A stretch of DNA of 64,000 bases. Origin: Corynebacterium sp. p3-SID1145 (GTDB lineage: Bacteria > Actinomycetota > Actinomycetes > Mycobacteriales > Mycobacteriaceae). How positions within the stretch are numbered: position 1 is the stretch's first letter; every line of letters starts with the position of its first letter. A program made the translations under genes and the position numbers. The notes beneath the pieces were generated by a model. It made no database searches. It saw only the letters and a list, made by a program, of their open reading frames with translations, and was not told where the DNA came from. The stretch lies in the NCBI GenBank assembly GCA_025144245.1, contig JALXXC010000006.1, positions 110,411 to 174,410 on the forward strand, given 5' to 3'. Below, piece after piece: positions 1 to 8,580 of this stretch.

Positions 1-1
1 C

Positions 2-574
2 GATATTAACGATGTCCTCGCGAACCCGGCCCGTTTCGACCAGAAAAAGCTCGAGGCCATCAACGCAGACCACATCCGCATGCTGGAGCCGGAAGACTTC
101 AAGAACCGCCTGCGCGATTACCTGACGGAACACACGGACTTCCCAGCCGATTACCCGGAGGACAAATTCGCTGTCGCCGCGGATCTTGTGCAGACCCGCA
201 TCAAGATGCTGGGAGACGCGTACGGCCTGTTGAAATTCCTGGTCACGCCCGATGCGGAGCTCACCTTGGACGAGAAGGCGGCGAAGAAGAACCTCAAGGA
301 GGACGCCGCGGAACCGCTCGATGCCGGTATCGCCGCGCTCGAAGGGGTCAGCGAGTGGACGACGGAGAACATCGAGAGCGCACTCAGCGGCGCGCTTATC
401 GACGATCTCGGCCTCAAGCCGCGCAAGGCTTACGGAGCCCTTCGTGTCGCAGTCTCCGGCGAGGCTGTTTCTCCGCCTCTGTTCGAATCCATGGAGCTGC
501 TCGGCCGCGAGTCGACCTTGGCTCGTCTGCGCGCCGCACGCGAGGCCACGCCGTTCGTTCCGGCGGGGGAGTAA
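2..574 (+). CDS. gltX: Glutamyl-tRNA synthetase, C-terminal part (5' end outside window)
   Basis: The reading frame is open from base 2 to the TAA at 572-574, giving the last 190 residues. Glutamyl-tRNA synthetase charges tRNA-Glu with glutamate in the cytoplasm. The visible part is the helical anticodon-binding domain: early residues resemble the family's [15 protein letters not shown] segment, and the end contains the [17 protein letters not shown] segment typical of the C-terminal region, followed by [12 protein letters not shown]. The catalytic HIGH and KMSKS motifs would lie upstream of the window. The gene is followed directly by tRNA-Gln and tRNA-Glu, a setting seen in other corynebacteria. 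The identification is firm; only the N-terminal start is missing. Confidence 0.95.
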   Translation, partial: DINDVLANPARFDQKKLEAINADHIRMLEPEDFKNRLRDYLTEHTDFPADYPEDKFAVAADLVQTRIKMLGDAYGLLKFLVTPDAELTLDEKAAKKNLKEDAAEPLDAGIAALEGVSEWTTENIESALSGALIDDLGLKPRKAYGALRVAVSGEAVSPPLFESMELLGRESTLARLRAAREATPFVPAGE

Positions 575-728
575 CCTCCGAATCACACCGGCGTTATTCA
601 CCTGCCCGTGAACATCCTCCAATAAAAGGTGGAGGACCTGCCGATTTGGTGGGATATCGCCGGTGTGGTTATAGTTATCGACGTTGTTCAGAGCGCCTGG
701 CAGTAGCCGGGAAGCACTGAAATGACAA
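575..728 (+). promoter_or_regulatory. gltX-tRNA-Gln spacer with tRNA promoter
   Basis: This 154-base spacer contains a sigma-A-type promoter: -35 TTGGTG at 646-651, an 18-base spacer, and -10 TATAGT at 670-675, placing transcription start about 45 bases before tRNA-Gln. A CCTCC/GGAGG hairpin at about 616-635 may end gltX transcription, but it has no T-run. The motif cgatttggt around the -35 recurs upstream of the second and third tRNA-Glu copies. Confidence 0.6.
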
Positions 729-800
729 TGGCCTATGGTGTAATTGGCAACACTACGGTTTCTGGTACCGTCATTCTAGGTTCGAGTCCTGGTAGGCCAG
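729..800 (+). tRNA. tRNA-Gln (anticodon CTG)
   Basis: The seven-base acceptor strands TGGCCTA (729-735) and TAGGCCA (793-799) pair fully, with discriminator G at 800. The anticodon stem ACGGT/ACCGT closes the loop TTCTGGT, giving anticodon CTG (codon CAG). The T-loop TTCGAGT is present. The 3' CCA is not encoded. It is followed after 37 bases by tRNA-Glu and probably shares its transcript. Confidence 0.95.
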
Positions 801-837
801 CTGCAGTTCCTTGAACTGCCGGACAAAAAGTCCTTAT

Positions 838-910
838 GCCCCGTTCGTCTAGCGGCCTAGGACGTCGCCCTCTCACGGCGGTAACACGGGTTCAAATCCC
901 GTACGGGGTA
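838..910 (+). tRNA. tRNA-Glu (anticodon CTC), copy 1
   Basis: The acceptor strand GCCCCGT (838-844) pairs with ACGGGGT (903-909), including the G1-U72 pair usual in bacterial tRNA-Glu; the discriminator is A910. The anticodon loop CTCTCAC gives anticodon CTC (codon GAG). D-arm and T-arm (ACGGG/CCCGT) are intact. CCA is not encoded. An identical 73-base copy lies at 5511 and a degenerate one at 11768. Confidence 0.96.
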
Positions 911-927
911 CAAATAGAAATACGCAG

Positions 928-968
928 ACCTCCGGTCGGCTTCAACACTGAAGCGGGCCGGAGGTTTT
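928..968 (+). terminator. Rho-independent terminator of the tRNA-Gln/tRNA-Glu transcript
   Basis: Arms ACCTCCGG (928-935) and CCGGAGGT (958-965) enclose an inner GCTTCA/TGAAGC stem, followed by TTTT (965-968). The GGAGG of the 3' arm (960-964) is also the only good ribosome-binding site for the gene starting at 973, so the hairpin may both end the tRNA transcript and hide that site. Confidence 0.8.
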
Positions 969-972
969 CGTT

Positions 973-1542
973 ATGCTGGCCTCCATGTTGCAGGCGAATG
1001 AACTCATCATCTCTCAGTCGAAGGCGATCGGCCGTGACGAATTCACCATCAGCGACCCCAACGGCGGTCAGCTCGGCATCGCGCGGCAAACGCGGAAGCT
1101 CAGCGATCTGTTCAAAGCCTCCCGTGGGGTCGAAGTATTCGATGCGGGAGGAACACCGGTGTTGGCGGTCGAGGATCCGGTGAATGTCATCCGAGACCGG
1201 TATATCGTGCACCGCGCCGACCCCCAGAATGGAGGCCAAGCTGAACTCGCGCACATTACCAAGCGCTTCGCCTGGATCGGCGCAAAATACGACGTGGACA
1301 TCGTGGGCTTCCCGCAGGTGGAAATCCAAGGAGAGGTCTTCCAACTCAACTACGCGCTGACGTGCCAGGGGCGCACGATTGCTCGCGTGGATGCGGAATT
1401 CTCCGGCATGGGCAGGGCGCTGATGGGCAAGACCACATACCGCGTCGCCTTCGAACCGGGGCTCGACGAGAATGTCCACGCTGCCGTCATCGGCATCGCT
1501 ATCGCGCTGGATATGCGCAGAGAGAAGATGCGCGACAGCTAG
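973..1542 (+). CDS. LURP-one-related (tubby-C-like fold) family protein
   Basis: A 189-residue protein with features of the LURP-one-related/DUF567 family, a tubby C-terminal-like beta-barrel related to phospholipid scramblases. The C-terminal half is characteristic: AELAHITKRF, then a strand-rich stretch, then GRALMGKTTYRVAF and the helix NVHAAVIGIAIALDM that would thread the barrel. There is no signal peptide or membrane segment. ATG 973 is chosen because GGAGG (960-964) lies eight bases upstream; ATG 985 is the alternative. A broken copy of the last 110 codons is at 11325-11672. The biochemical role of bacterial members is not established, and I infer none from context. Confidence 0.75.
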   Translation: MLASMLQANELIISQSKAIGRDEFTISDPNGGQLGIARQTRKLSDLFKASRGVEVFDAGGTPVLAVEDPVNVIRDRYIVHRADPQNGGQAELAHITKRFAWIGAKYDVDIVGFPQVEIQGEVFQLNYALTCQGRTIARVDAEFSGMGRALMGKTTYRVAFEPGLDENVHAAVIGIAIALDMRREKMRDS

Positions 1543-1635
1543 GTGCGGGAGTCCTACGTCGCTTGGCGAGCAGTGTGGGGCGGTCGGTGCTACGGTGAGC
1601 GCCGTCTGAGAACTATCTGAGAGGACGACACTGTC

Positions 1636-2694
1636 ATGCGCATTTCCCGTAAGCCCCTGTCCCTGATCGCCGTGTGCGGCGCTGCAGCAATCGCTCTGGC
1701 AGGCTGTTCCGAGCCGAGCACCGATGACTCTGCCGCAGGCGGAAACGGCGACAGCACCGCAGAGAAGTCCGGCGAGAAGACCGTCATCACCGTCTACACC
1801 TCTGAGCCGGAGGAGAAGGTCGATGAGATCAACCAGGCGTTCACGAAGGCGAACCCGGATGTCGAGGTCGAGGTCTACCGTGCGGGCACTGGCGATCTGA
1901 AGGCGCGTATCGACGCGGAGAAGTCCTCCGGCAAGGTCGAGGGCGACATCATCTGGGCCGCTGACGCACCGACCTTCGAAGGCTTCAAGTCCGAGGACCT
2001 GCTGGCCAAATTCGATGATGTGAAGACGGACGGCGTGCTCGAGGAGGTCGTCGACGCTGACGGCTTTTATGTGGGCACCCGCCTCATCCCGACGGTCATC
2101 GCGTACAACACCGATGTCGTCGACCAGGCTGATGCACCGGCCTCCTGGGCGGACCTGACGGACGAGAAATTCATGGACAAGATCGTCATGCCGGACCCGG
2201 CTGTCTCCGGTGCCGCGGCATTCAACGCGACGGTGTGGATGAACAACGAGAAACTCGGCGAGACCTGGGTGAGCGACCTGGGCAAGAATAAGCCGATGAT
2301 CGCGGCCTCCAACGGCCCGACCTCGCAGGAGATTGCCGGCGGCGGACACCCGGTCGGCGTCGTCGTGGACTACCTGGTGCGCGACCTGGCGGCCAAGGGC
2401 TCTCCGATTAAGGAGGTCTACGCCACCGAGGGCTCCCCGTACATCACCGAGCCGATCGCCGTGTTCAAGGATTCGGAGAAGAAGGAAGCAGCCCAGCGCT
2501 ACATCAACTTCATCCTTTCCGAGAAAGCGCAGAAGATCGCTGTCGAGCAGAACTACCTGCCGGTCGTCGACTCCGTGGGCACCCCGGGCGACGCACCGAA
2601 GCTTGAAGATATCGAGCTCATGACCGTCGACGATGAGACTCTGTCGAACGACCGCGAGCGCTCCGTCGAGTTCTTCCAGAACGCGGTCAAGTAA
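1636..2694 (+). CDS. Iron(III)-type ABC transporter substrate-binding lipoprotein
   Basis: A 352-residue extracellular solute-binding lipoprotein. The signal peptide ends in the lipobox LAGC, with Cys24 as the lipidation site. The mature part begins after an S/G/D-rich linker with TVITVYTSEPEEKVDEI, the usual first strand of the FbpA/AfuA/IdiA iron(III)-binding family, followed by KARIDAEKSSGKVEGDIIWAAD, a pattern typical of this family. It should deliver ferric iron or a related ligand to the permease and ATPase encoded next. GAGAGGA about ten bases upstream supports ATG 1636. I saw no convincing DtxR box between 1543 and 1635, so iron control is not shown by the sequence. The ligand is inferred from the family only. 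Confidence 0.85.
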   Translation: MRISRKPLSLIAVCGAAAIALAGCSEPSTDDSAAGGNGDSTAEKSGEKTVITVYTSEPEEKVDEINQAFTKANPDVEVEVYRAGTGDLKARIDAEKSSGKVEGDIIWAADAPTFEGFKSEDLLAKFDDVKTDGVLEEVVDADGFYVGTRLIPTVIAYNTDVVDQADAPASWADLTDEKFMDKIVMPDPAVSGAAAFNATVWMNNEKLGETWVSDLGKNKPMIAASNGPTSQEIAGGGHPVGVVVDYLVRDLAAKGSPIKEVYATEGSPYITEPIAVFKDSEKKEAAQRYINFILSEKAQKIAVEQNYLPVVDSVGTPGDAPKLEDIELMTVDDETLSNDRERSVEFFQNAVK

Positions 2695-2768
2695 GCCAGC
2701 TGGAAGGCCGGCTCTCGGCTTTCCGCTGAACCTGCCACAGTCATTCTCACGGAATAGTTCAAAACATA

Positions 2769-4382
2769 GTGGGCACTCGTTTTTCTTCCGGCGGCATCGC
2801 TTTCGCGCGGGCGGGCATCTGGCTGCTGGCGGCAGCGATCTTCATCGCGCCGCTGGCAATGGTCATCTCACTCGCACTCGGTGGCAACCAGTTTCCGGTC
2901 TTGGTGGAGCAGGGGCTAGCCACGGCGACGTGGAATTCGGTGTACACGACATTGGCGTCGTCGATAAGCGCTGTGCTCGTTGGAACTGCTGTCGCGGTCC
3001 TACTGGAACGAACCGATATTGCGGGCGCGGGCACGCTGCGGCTGTTTCTGCTTTCGCCGCTGCTCGTGCCGCCGTTCGTCGGCGCGATCTCGTGGCTGCA
3101 GCTCTTCGGGCATAATCAAGGGCTCAACGCGGTGTTCGGTCGCCCGTTGTGGGATATGTACGGCGCCGACGGCATCATCTTTTTGATGATGCTGCACTCG
3201 TACCCGCTGGTGTATGTGATTGTGGCGGCGGCGCTGCGGTCCATTCCTTCGGATCTGGAGCTCGCCGCCCGTGTCGGCGGGGCGGGCACCTGGACTGTTC
3301 TGCGGACCGTGACGATTCCTCTGCTCGGCCCGGCGCTGCTGAGCTCGTTCACGCTGACGGCAGTGGCGAACCTGGCCGATTTCGGCATTCCGTCGATTCT
3401 CGGCTCGCCCGTGCGTTTCGAGACGCTGGCGACGATGGTCTACCGCTTCATGGAGTCCGGGACGGTGAGCAATCCGCTGCAGGTGGTGTCCACCGTGGGC
3501 ACCATCCTCATGTTGCTGGGTATCGCGGCTGTGATCGCCGATTACCTCGTCTCCCGGAGAGCGTCGTCGACCGTTTCGGGCGGGGGCACCATGAAATTGT
3601 CGCTGGGCCGAGCAAAATGGCCGGTGACGGTTATCGCGTGGATCATCGCGTTAGCTATTACTCTGGGCCCCGTCCTGGGCTTGACGTACCGCGCGTTTCT
3701 CCCTGCCCCGGGCGTACCGTTCACGATGGAGAACATCTCCTTTGACAACTTCTCCCGCACGTTGTCGAACCCGCGCGTGCAGGAAGGCTTCCTCAACTCC
3801 GTCATTCTCGCCGCGGGCGCGGCGCTCTTGTGCGCGCTGCTCGGGTGGGCCATCGGCCTGCTGGTCACCCGCACCCGTGCGCGCTCGAACACGGCGTTGA
3901 GTTTGCTCACGCTGCTGCCCTCAGCCCTGCCGGGTCTGATCATCGGTGTCGGCTGGGTGATCGTTTCCCGATACACCGGCACGTACAACACCCGGTGGGT
4001 GATTCTGTTCGCCTACGTGTGCGCGTTCACATCGATGGTGCTGCAGGCGGTGCGTGCCCCGCTGCGGAAGATTCCCGCTGCGGTGGAGGAAGCCGCGCAG
4101 ATCTCCGGCGCCGGCCGTCTGCGCGCCCTGTGGGACACGAGCGGCCGCATGGCGCTGCCCGCCGTGGCCTCGGGAGCAGTGCTCGTGGCTGTGACAGCCG
4201 TGCGGGAGTTGACCATTTCAATTCTGCTCGTGGCCCCTGGCACCACGACTATCGGCGTGCAGCTGTTCAATTTGCAGCAGTCCGGTAACTACAACCAAGC
4301 CTCCGCACTGGCACTCATGTTCGTGGTGATCGGTATCGCCGCGCTTGCCTTGACCGTGCGCAACCCCGCGAAGGAGTCCTGA
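2769..4382 (+). CDS. Iron(III)-type ABC transporter permease, fused two-domain form
   Basis: A 537-residue inner-membrane permease made of two homologous halves, as in FbpB/AfuB/HitB: one about residues 10-260 and one about 275-530, each with about six hydrophobic segments and an EAA-type loop (LELAARVGGAGTW in the first half, AVEEAAQISGAGRLR in the second). The GTG at 2769 is used because no in-frame ATG precedes the first membrane segment. It lies 74 bases after the binding-protein gene and its TGA overlaps the ATG of the ATPase gene by one base (TGATG), so the three genes form one operon. Family assignment is firm; substrate is inferred. Confidence 0.87.
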   Translation: MGTRFSSGGIAFARAGIWLLAAAIFIAPLAMVISLALGGNQFPVLVEQGLATATWNSVYTTLASSISAVLVGTAVAVLLERTDIAGAGTLRLFLLSPLLVPPFVGAISWLQLFGHNQGLNAVFGRPLWDMYGADGIIFLMMLHSYPLVYVIVAAALRSIPSDLELAARVGGAGTWTVLRTVTIPLLGPALLSSFTLTAVANLADFGIPSILGSPVRFETLATMVYRFMESGTVSNPLQVVSTVGTILMLLGIAAVIADYLVSRRASSTVSGGGTMKLSLGRAKWPVTVIAWIIALAITLGPVLGLTYRAFLPAPGVPFTMENISFDNFSRTLSNPRVQEGFLNSVILAAGAALLCALLGWAIGLLVTRTRARSNTALSLLTLLPSALPGLIIGVGWVIVSRYTGTYNTRWVILFAYVCAFTSMVLQAVRAPLRKIPAAVEEAAQISGAGRLRALWDTSGRMALPAVASGAVLVAVTAVRELTISILLVAPGTTTIGVQLFNLQQSGNYNQASALALMFVVIGIAALALTVRNPAKES

Positions 4383-5434
4383 TGAGCGACATCGACATCG
4401 ACAACCTGGGCGTGACGTTCCCCGACGGGACAGCAGGACTTAGCGGCATCACCTTGCGTATTCCCAGCGGGGAATTCGTGGCGCTCGTCGGGCCATCGGG
4501 ATCGGGCAAGACGACGTTGCTGCGCACCATCGCCGGATTCATTGAACCGTCGGAAGGTGCCATCGCGCTCGGCGGGGAGGATGTCTCGGACACGCCGCCG
4601 GAGAAGCGCCAAATGGGCATGGTTTTTCAGCAGCATGCCGTGTGGCCCCACATGAGCGTCGCGGACAACGTCGCCTACCCGCTCCGCCGTTCCGGAGTGA
4701 AAGGCTCGGATGTGAAAAGCAGAGTGGAGGAGACCCTGGCTACCGTCGGGCTGGAGGGCTACGGCGACAGGAAACCCGGGACCTTGTCCGGCGGCCAGCG
4801 CCAACGCGTCGCTTTAGCCCGCGCCATCGTCGCACATCCGCGAGTGCTGCTTCTCGACGAAGCCTTGTCTGCCCTCGATGAGCCTCTGCGCGATTCGCTG
4901 CGCCGTGAAATTGTCTCCCTGACCCGCCAGCATGACCTCACCACGGTTCATGTCACGCACGACCGCAAGGAAGCGGTTGCCGTTGCGGATCGCATCGCCG
5001 TGCTTCACGATGGCCAGCTCGAGCAATTTGACACACCGCACGCTGTGGTCACACGCCCAGCGACAGCGTGGGCCGCGTCCTTCATTGCGGACGCCACGCT
5101 TCTCGACGGCACCGTGCGCGGCTCCGAAATCGTCGTCAACAACCCCTCGCTGCGTTGGCCGCGTTCCGAGGTCAACGTGGGCGGCAGCGACGGCCTGTCT
5201 GACGGGGCACGAGTGACGGTGGCGGTACTGCCCGATGCAGTCCAGGTGGGTCCGGCGTTTTCTGCGGGTGTGCAAGCGACGGTCACGTCCGTGCTGTTCG
5301 AGGTGACCAGCTACTCGGTGAACCTTGAATCCAACGGTGTCGAGTTCCGCGCTCGCATGGCGGCGGACCCGAAGCCCGCGGTGGGGGACACCGTCCGCCT
5401 GAGCGTGAACGCGCCGCTCATCTATCCCGCATAA
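4382..5434 (+). CDS. Iron(III)-type ABC transporter ATPase
   Basis: A 350-residue ATPase powering the permease upstream. It shows Walker A GPSGSGKTT (residues 37-45), Q-loop VFQQHAV, signature LSGGQRQR, Walker B VLLLDEALSALD and the switch histidine in VHVTHD. After about residue 235 comes a TOBE-type regulatory domain, typical of the FbpC/PotA/MalK branch rather than of short amino-acid importers. The start overlaps the permease stop by one base, implying translational coupling. It is the last gene of the operon; the promoter of the second tRNA-Glu starts 20 bases after its stop. Iron as substrate is inferred from the whole operon. Confidence 0.88.
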   Translation: MSDIDIDNLGVTFPDGTAGLSGITLRIPSGEFVALVGPSGSGKTTLLRTIAGFIEPSEGAIALGGEDVSDTPPEKRQMGMVFQQHAVWPHMSVADNVAYPLRRSGVKGSDVKSRVEETLATVGLEGYGDRKPGTLSGGQRQRVALARAIVAHPRVLLLDEALSALDEPLRDSLRREIVSLTRQHDLTTVHVTHDRKEAVAVADRIAVLHDGQLEQFDTPHAVVTRPATAWAASFIADATLLDGTVRGSEIVVNNPSLRWPRSEVNVGGSDGLSDGARVTVAVLPDAVQVGPAFSAGVQATVTSVLFEVTSYSVNLESNGVEFRARMAADPKPAVGDTVRLSVNAPLIYPA

Positions 5435-5454
5435 GGTGGCGGCAACCAGTCGAT

Positions 5455-5483
5455 TTGGTTCTTGGCGCAGGGTCATTTACTGT
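5455..5483 (+). promoter_or_regulatory. Promoter of tRNA-Glu copy 2
   Basis: -35 TTGGTT (5455-5460) and -10 TACTGT (5478-5483) are separated by 17 bases. The surrounding sequence up to the tRNA (for example cgcattcaa-agcgaacgc) is closely similar to that before copy 3 at 11712-11767, showing that tRNA and promoter were duplicated together. Confidence 0.7.
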
Positions 5484-5510
5484 TAGCGAGTCGCATTCAA
5501 AAGCGAACGC

Positions 5511-5583
5511 GCCCCGTTCGTCTAGCGGCCTAGGACGTCGCCCTCTCACGGCGGTAACACGGGTTCAAATCCCGTACGGGGTA
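5511..5583 (+). tRNA. tRNA-Glu (anticodon CTC), copy 2
   Basis: Base-for-base identical to copy 1 (838-910) over all 73 positions: intact acceptor, D, anticodon and T stems, anticodon CTC, no encoded CCA. It has its own promoter (5455-5483) and terminator (5593-5626), so it is a stand-alone transcription unit. Confidence 0.96.
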
Positions 5584-5592
5584 CAAGGCGAA

Positions 5593-5626
5593 GCGGCCGG
5601 TGGAAAACATTCACCGGCCGCTTTTT
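5593..5626 (+). terminator. Terminator of tRNA-Glu copy 2
   Basis: A perfect 10-bp stem, GCGGCCGGTG (5593-5602) with CACCGGCCGC (5612-5621), a nine-base loop, then TTTTT (5622-5626). Confidence 0.88.
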
Positions 5627-5788
5627 CGCGCGTGGGCCAATTGCTCGTTAGTTGAGTGGGCGCGCGGGCGAACAGCAGGCGTCGCCGCTGGCCCGAAGAC
5701 AGCGAGTCCGCGCCGTTGGCCAGCGGAAAGTCCAGCGGGAAGTCGAAGCCGACGGCGGCGAAGACGGCGGTTGCGGTGGCGCCGTCAA

Positions 5789-5967
5789 GCGAGGCGCGAG
5801 GGGCGGATCCTCACCGGGCTCACCGTCCTCATCCTCGGCGTCGTGGCCGTGCCGACCTCCATCTTCGGCGGGTTCATGCTGGGCTCGCTGCTCGCCATCG
5901 TGGGCGGCACCCCCCCTTCATCGTCCAGGCGGACTCGATGCAGCTGACGGGCAACATCAAACTCAGC
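5789..5967 (+). pseudogene. Remnant of a DUF6114 gene joined to a remnant of its downstream neighbour
   Basis: In one frame, 5789-5911 encodes a stretch with VLILGVVAVPTSIFGGF and LLAIVGG, matching the end of the intact DUF6114-type protein encoded at 12607-13101 (MILGIVALPTSNFGGF, LFALIGG). In another frame, 5914-5967 encodes FIVQADSMQLTGNIKLS, matching YTVESDSTRLLGNVKMS in the secreted protein encoded at 13101-13934. In the intact locus these stretches are several hundred bases apart, so a deletion joined them here. No start codon or complete domain survives. It sits behind tRNA-Glu copy 2 just as the intact operon sits behind copy 3. Confidence 0.65.
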
Positions 5968-5977
5968 ACTCGACGGG

Positions 5978-6384
5978 GTGCTGCGCCGCTTCGGCCCCAC
6001 GCGCTCCGACGTGGTCGATGCCGCGTGGGCCGACAACGGGCCGGGGTGGAAGGCGGTGCAGCTGGGGGGGACGTCGACAAGCTCCGCTCCCTCGAATTTT
6101 CGAGAGGAGGGGACAAGGTCGGCTTCGTGGCGCTCACGGGCGGGGCCGAGCCGTGGTGCGAGGTGCGCGCGTTCACCACCGACCGCGAGGACCCGGTCAC
6201 CAGATGCCTCAACGGCGCCCTCGCCCAGTGGCTGCGCGCCCGCTCGCTGGCACCGGAGAGCTACGTGGCGGACCAGGGGCGGCACGTCGGGCGCGCGGGG
6301 CGCGTCGAGATCACCGACGACGGCCGCGACATCTGGGTGGGCGGTAAGGTCACCGCCCGCGTGTGCGGCACCATCGACCTGTAG
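5978..6384 (+). pseudogene. PhzF-family isomerase, C-terminal remnant with frameshift
   Basis: The first frame (from about 5978) reads DVVDAAWADNGPGWKAVQLG, resembling the PhzF segment after the N-terminal domain. At a run of seven G (6064-6070) the match moves to another frame: DVDKLRSLEF, EVRAFTTDREDPVTRCLNGA, and the family's closing IWVGGKVTARVCGTIDL before the TAG at 6382-6384. One extra G would restore a single frame, so a one-base loss in the homopolymer is the likely lesion. The N-terminal half, with the catalytic Glu of PhzF enzymes, is missing. It was probably an epimerase-like enzyme of small-molecule metabolism and is now inactive. Confidence 0.7.
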
Positions 6385-6390
6385 GCGCGG

Positions 6391-8580
6391 CTAGGTCATC
6401 ATCACCTTGGTCTGAGCAACCGCCTCGTCCATGCGGTCGATCGCGTGGTGAAGCCGGTGGCGCAGCCAGAGGCCGAGGAAGAGGAAAGGCAGCACGAAGA
6501 GGACGAGGATGCCGAGGGCTCGCCAGAAGTCCCAGCCGTAGGTGCCGAAGACCGCGGCGCGCATAGCGCGGATCGAGTAGGTCCCGGGCAGCCAGGGGCT
6601 GATCGCCTGCGCCCAGCCCGGCAGCAGCTGCAGCGGGTAGGCGCCGCCCGCCGCCGAGATCTGGAGCACCAGGATGAGCACGCCCACGGCCTTGCCGGCG
6701 TTGCTCAGGGAGAGCACCAGCGTGTAGCAGATCAGGTGGAAGACCAGGCTCGAGACCCATCCCGCCACGAAGAGGAGGAAGGGGTGCGCGGGCTCGATGC
6801 CCACGTAGACCATGAGCCCCGCCATGAGGAGCGTGGATTGGGCCAGGCCGGTGGTCACGAACGTCAGGTAGCGGCCGAAGTACTTCTGGCCCGCGGTGAG
6901 GCGGCCGGGATCGACCACGTTCTGTTCGATGGAGCGGTCGTCCGTGCGCACGGCCACCGACGTCAACAGGGCGCCTACCCACAGGGCGAGCACTGTGTAG
7001 AGCGGGGCCATGCCGGCGCCGAAGCTGACGCGGGGGAAGACCTCCTTGCGCTCCACCTTGACTGGGTCGACGAGGGCGTCGGCGAGCTCCTCCGGGTGGC
7101 TGGAGACGAGGTCGGCCAGCTTCGTCAGGTCCCCGCTCGAGCGCGCCTGCGCGATCGACTGCTGCGCCTCCTGCATCCTCGCCGCGTTGGCGCGCAGAGA
7201 TTCCGCCGTGTCGCGCAGGTCCGCACCGGAGGCTGCGAGGGTGTCGCGCAGCGAGCCGGGCCGGTTGGCCAGGGCAGAGGAGACGCCGTCCATGTCCGAG
7301 CGGGCCTCGTCGACGTTCGCCCGGACGTTGTCCAGCGAGCCCGACAGCGCCTCGAGGCGCGGGCGGATCCCGGTTTCGTAGGAATTCTTGGCCGAGTCCA
7401 TCGCCTCACGGGCCCGGGCGATCGAGTCCTTGATCTCCTGCCGGTCCGCGTTCTTCCCGTCCGGGCTGCCCTGTCCGGCGGTGAGGCGCGCGGCGGCGTC
7501 GTTGAGTCGGTCGCGCACGGCCGTCTGGCGGGCGATGGCGTCGTTGAGGTCGCCGACCACCGCGCGCACCCCCGGCTGGGCGTCGGGGGGAAGCGCCGGG
7601 GCGACTTGGCCGTTGATGGTGTCGCGTAGGGCCGTGTACTGCTTCACCTGGACATCGATGCGCGCGGCGATGTCCGTCAGGCTCGCGGCGGTGGTCTGGG
7701 AGGTGGCGGAAGAGTCCGCCATCAGCTGGTCGACGCGGTCGCTTACGGCGGCAAAGCTTTCCGACGTCGCCCCCAGCGCCGCCGCAAGCGCCGCGCCGTC
7801 TCCGCCGAGGCCCGCCCCGGTGGCCCCGAGGTCGACGGGGCGGACCTGCCCGAGGGAGTCGCCCAGCGCCCCGGAGATCCGCTCGGCGCTGTCGACGAGC
7901 GGCACGCTCGACTCGGTGAGCGAGGCGAGCGCGTCCACGGTGCTGGCGCTGGATAGCAGCTGGTCGCGGGCGCTGGCGGTGCGCGTCTCGATGGAGTCGA
8001 GTGCCTGCTTGGTCTCCGACTCGTTGAAGAAGTCCGAGGCCGTCTCGATCACCCCGAAGGACACCTCGGCGAGGGCTCTAGTGAACGACGCGCTGATCTG
8101 GGCGCTGACGCCCTGCGTGCCGTTGGAGATGAGCAGCGGGGAGATGGGGTTCTTCTTCTCGTTGACGTAGAGGTCGATGGGGCTGGGTTCGGCGTTTCCG
8201 GCGTAGAAGGTGAACATGTCGTCGCTCAGCGTGGGCGGCAGGACGATGGCGGCATAGTACTCGCCGGACTTCGCGCCCTCGATGGCATCGTCGGCGTCGG
8301 TGATGACCCAGTCCATAGAGTCGTCGCGGTAGAGCTGGGAGAGCACCATGTCGCCGACGTTGACGGCCAGCGGGGTGAGGTCGCTCGTGTGGCCGCGGTC
8401 GGTGTTAGCCACCGCCACCTCGAGGCGCTCCGTGTTGGCGAAGGGGTTCCACGTGGCCAGCACGTTGAACCAGGCGAAGAGGCAGGGGATGGCGATGAGG
8501 CCGACCATGACGATGCCCGCCATGACGTTGGTGTAGAGCCGGCGCAGGTCGTTGTAGGCGATGGAGAAGACGGTTCTCAC
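6391..8580 (-). CDS. YhgE/Pip family membrane protein (second gene of pair)
   Basis: A 729-residue protein with the YhgE/Pip layout: one N-terminal membrane segment (about 20-45, GIVMVGLIAIPCLFAWFN), a long extracytoplasmic region rich in Ala/Ser/Asp and predicted helical or coiled-coil, and about five membrane segments near the C-terminus. DLYVNEKKNPISP is a family hallmark. Members resemble ABC-2-type exporters and the phage infection protein Pip, and some belong to type VII secretion loci (EsaA). The GTG start overlaps the stop of the preceding gene as GTGA (8577-8580), so the two are translated together and may form a heteromer. The substrate is unknown. Confidence 0.8.
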   Translation of the reverse strand: MRTVFSIAYNDLRRLYTNVMAGIVMVGLIAIPCLFAWFNVLATWNPFANTERLEVAVANTDRGHTSDLTPLAVNVGDMVLSQLYRDDSMDWVITDADDAIEGAKSGEYYAAIVLPPTLSDDMFTFYAGNAEPSPIDLYVNEKKNPISPLLISNGTQGVSAQISASFTRALAEVSFGVIETASDFFNESETKQALDSIETRTASARDQLLSSASTVDALASLTESSVPLVDSAERISGALGDSLGQVRPVDLGATGAGLGGDGAALAAALGATSESFAAVSDRVDQLMADSSATSQTTAASLTDIAARIDVQVKQYTALRDTINGQVAPALPPDAQPGVRAVVGDLNDAIARQTAVRDRLNDAAARLTAGQGSPDGKNADRQEIKDSIARAREAMDSAKNSYETGIRPRLEALSGSLDNVRANVDEARSDMDGVSSALANRPGSLRDTLAASGADLRDTAESLRANAARMQEAQQSIAQARSSGDLTKLADLVSSHPEELADALVDPVKVERKEVFPRVSFGAGMAPLYTVLALWVGALLTSVAVRTDDRSIEQNVVDPGRLTAGQKYFGRYLTFVTTGLAQSTLLMAGLMVYVGIEPAHPFLLFVAGWVSSLVFHLICYTLVLSLSNAGKAVGVLILVLQISAAGGAYPLQLLPGWAQAISPWLPGTYSIRAMRAAVFGTYGWDFWRALGILVLFVLPFLFLGLWLRHRLHHAIDRMDEAVAQTKVMMT

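Noticed and set aside
1543-1635. DtxR/iron box upstream of the iron-type ABC operon
   Set aside because: No 19-bp palindrome resembling the DtxR consensus could be found in the gap.
892-2349. Long antisense frame (485 codons) opposite the LURP-one and binding-protein genes
   Set aside because: Its composition (His/Arg/Val-rich) is that of a shadow of real coding sequence; it has no family features and also covers part of a tRNA gene.
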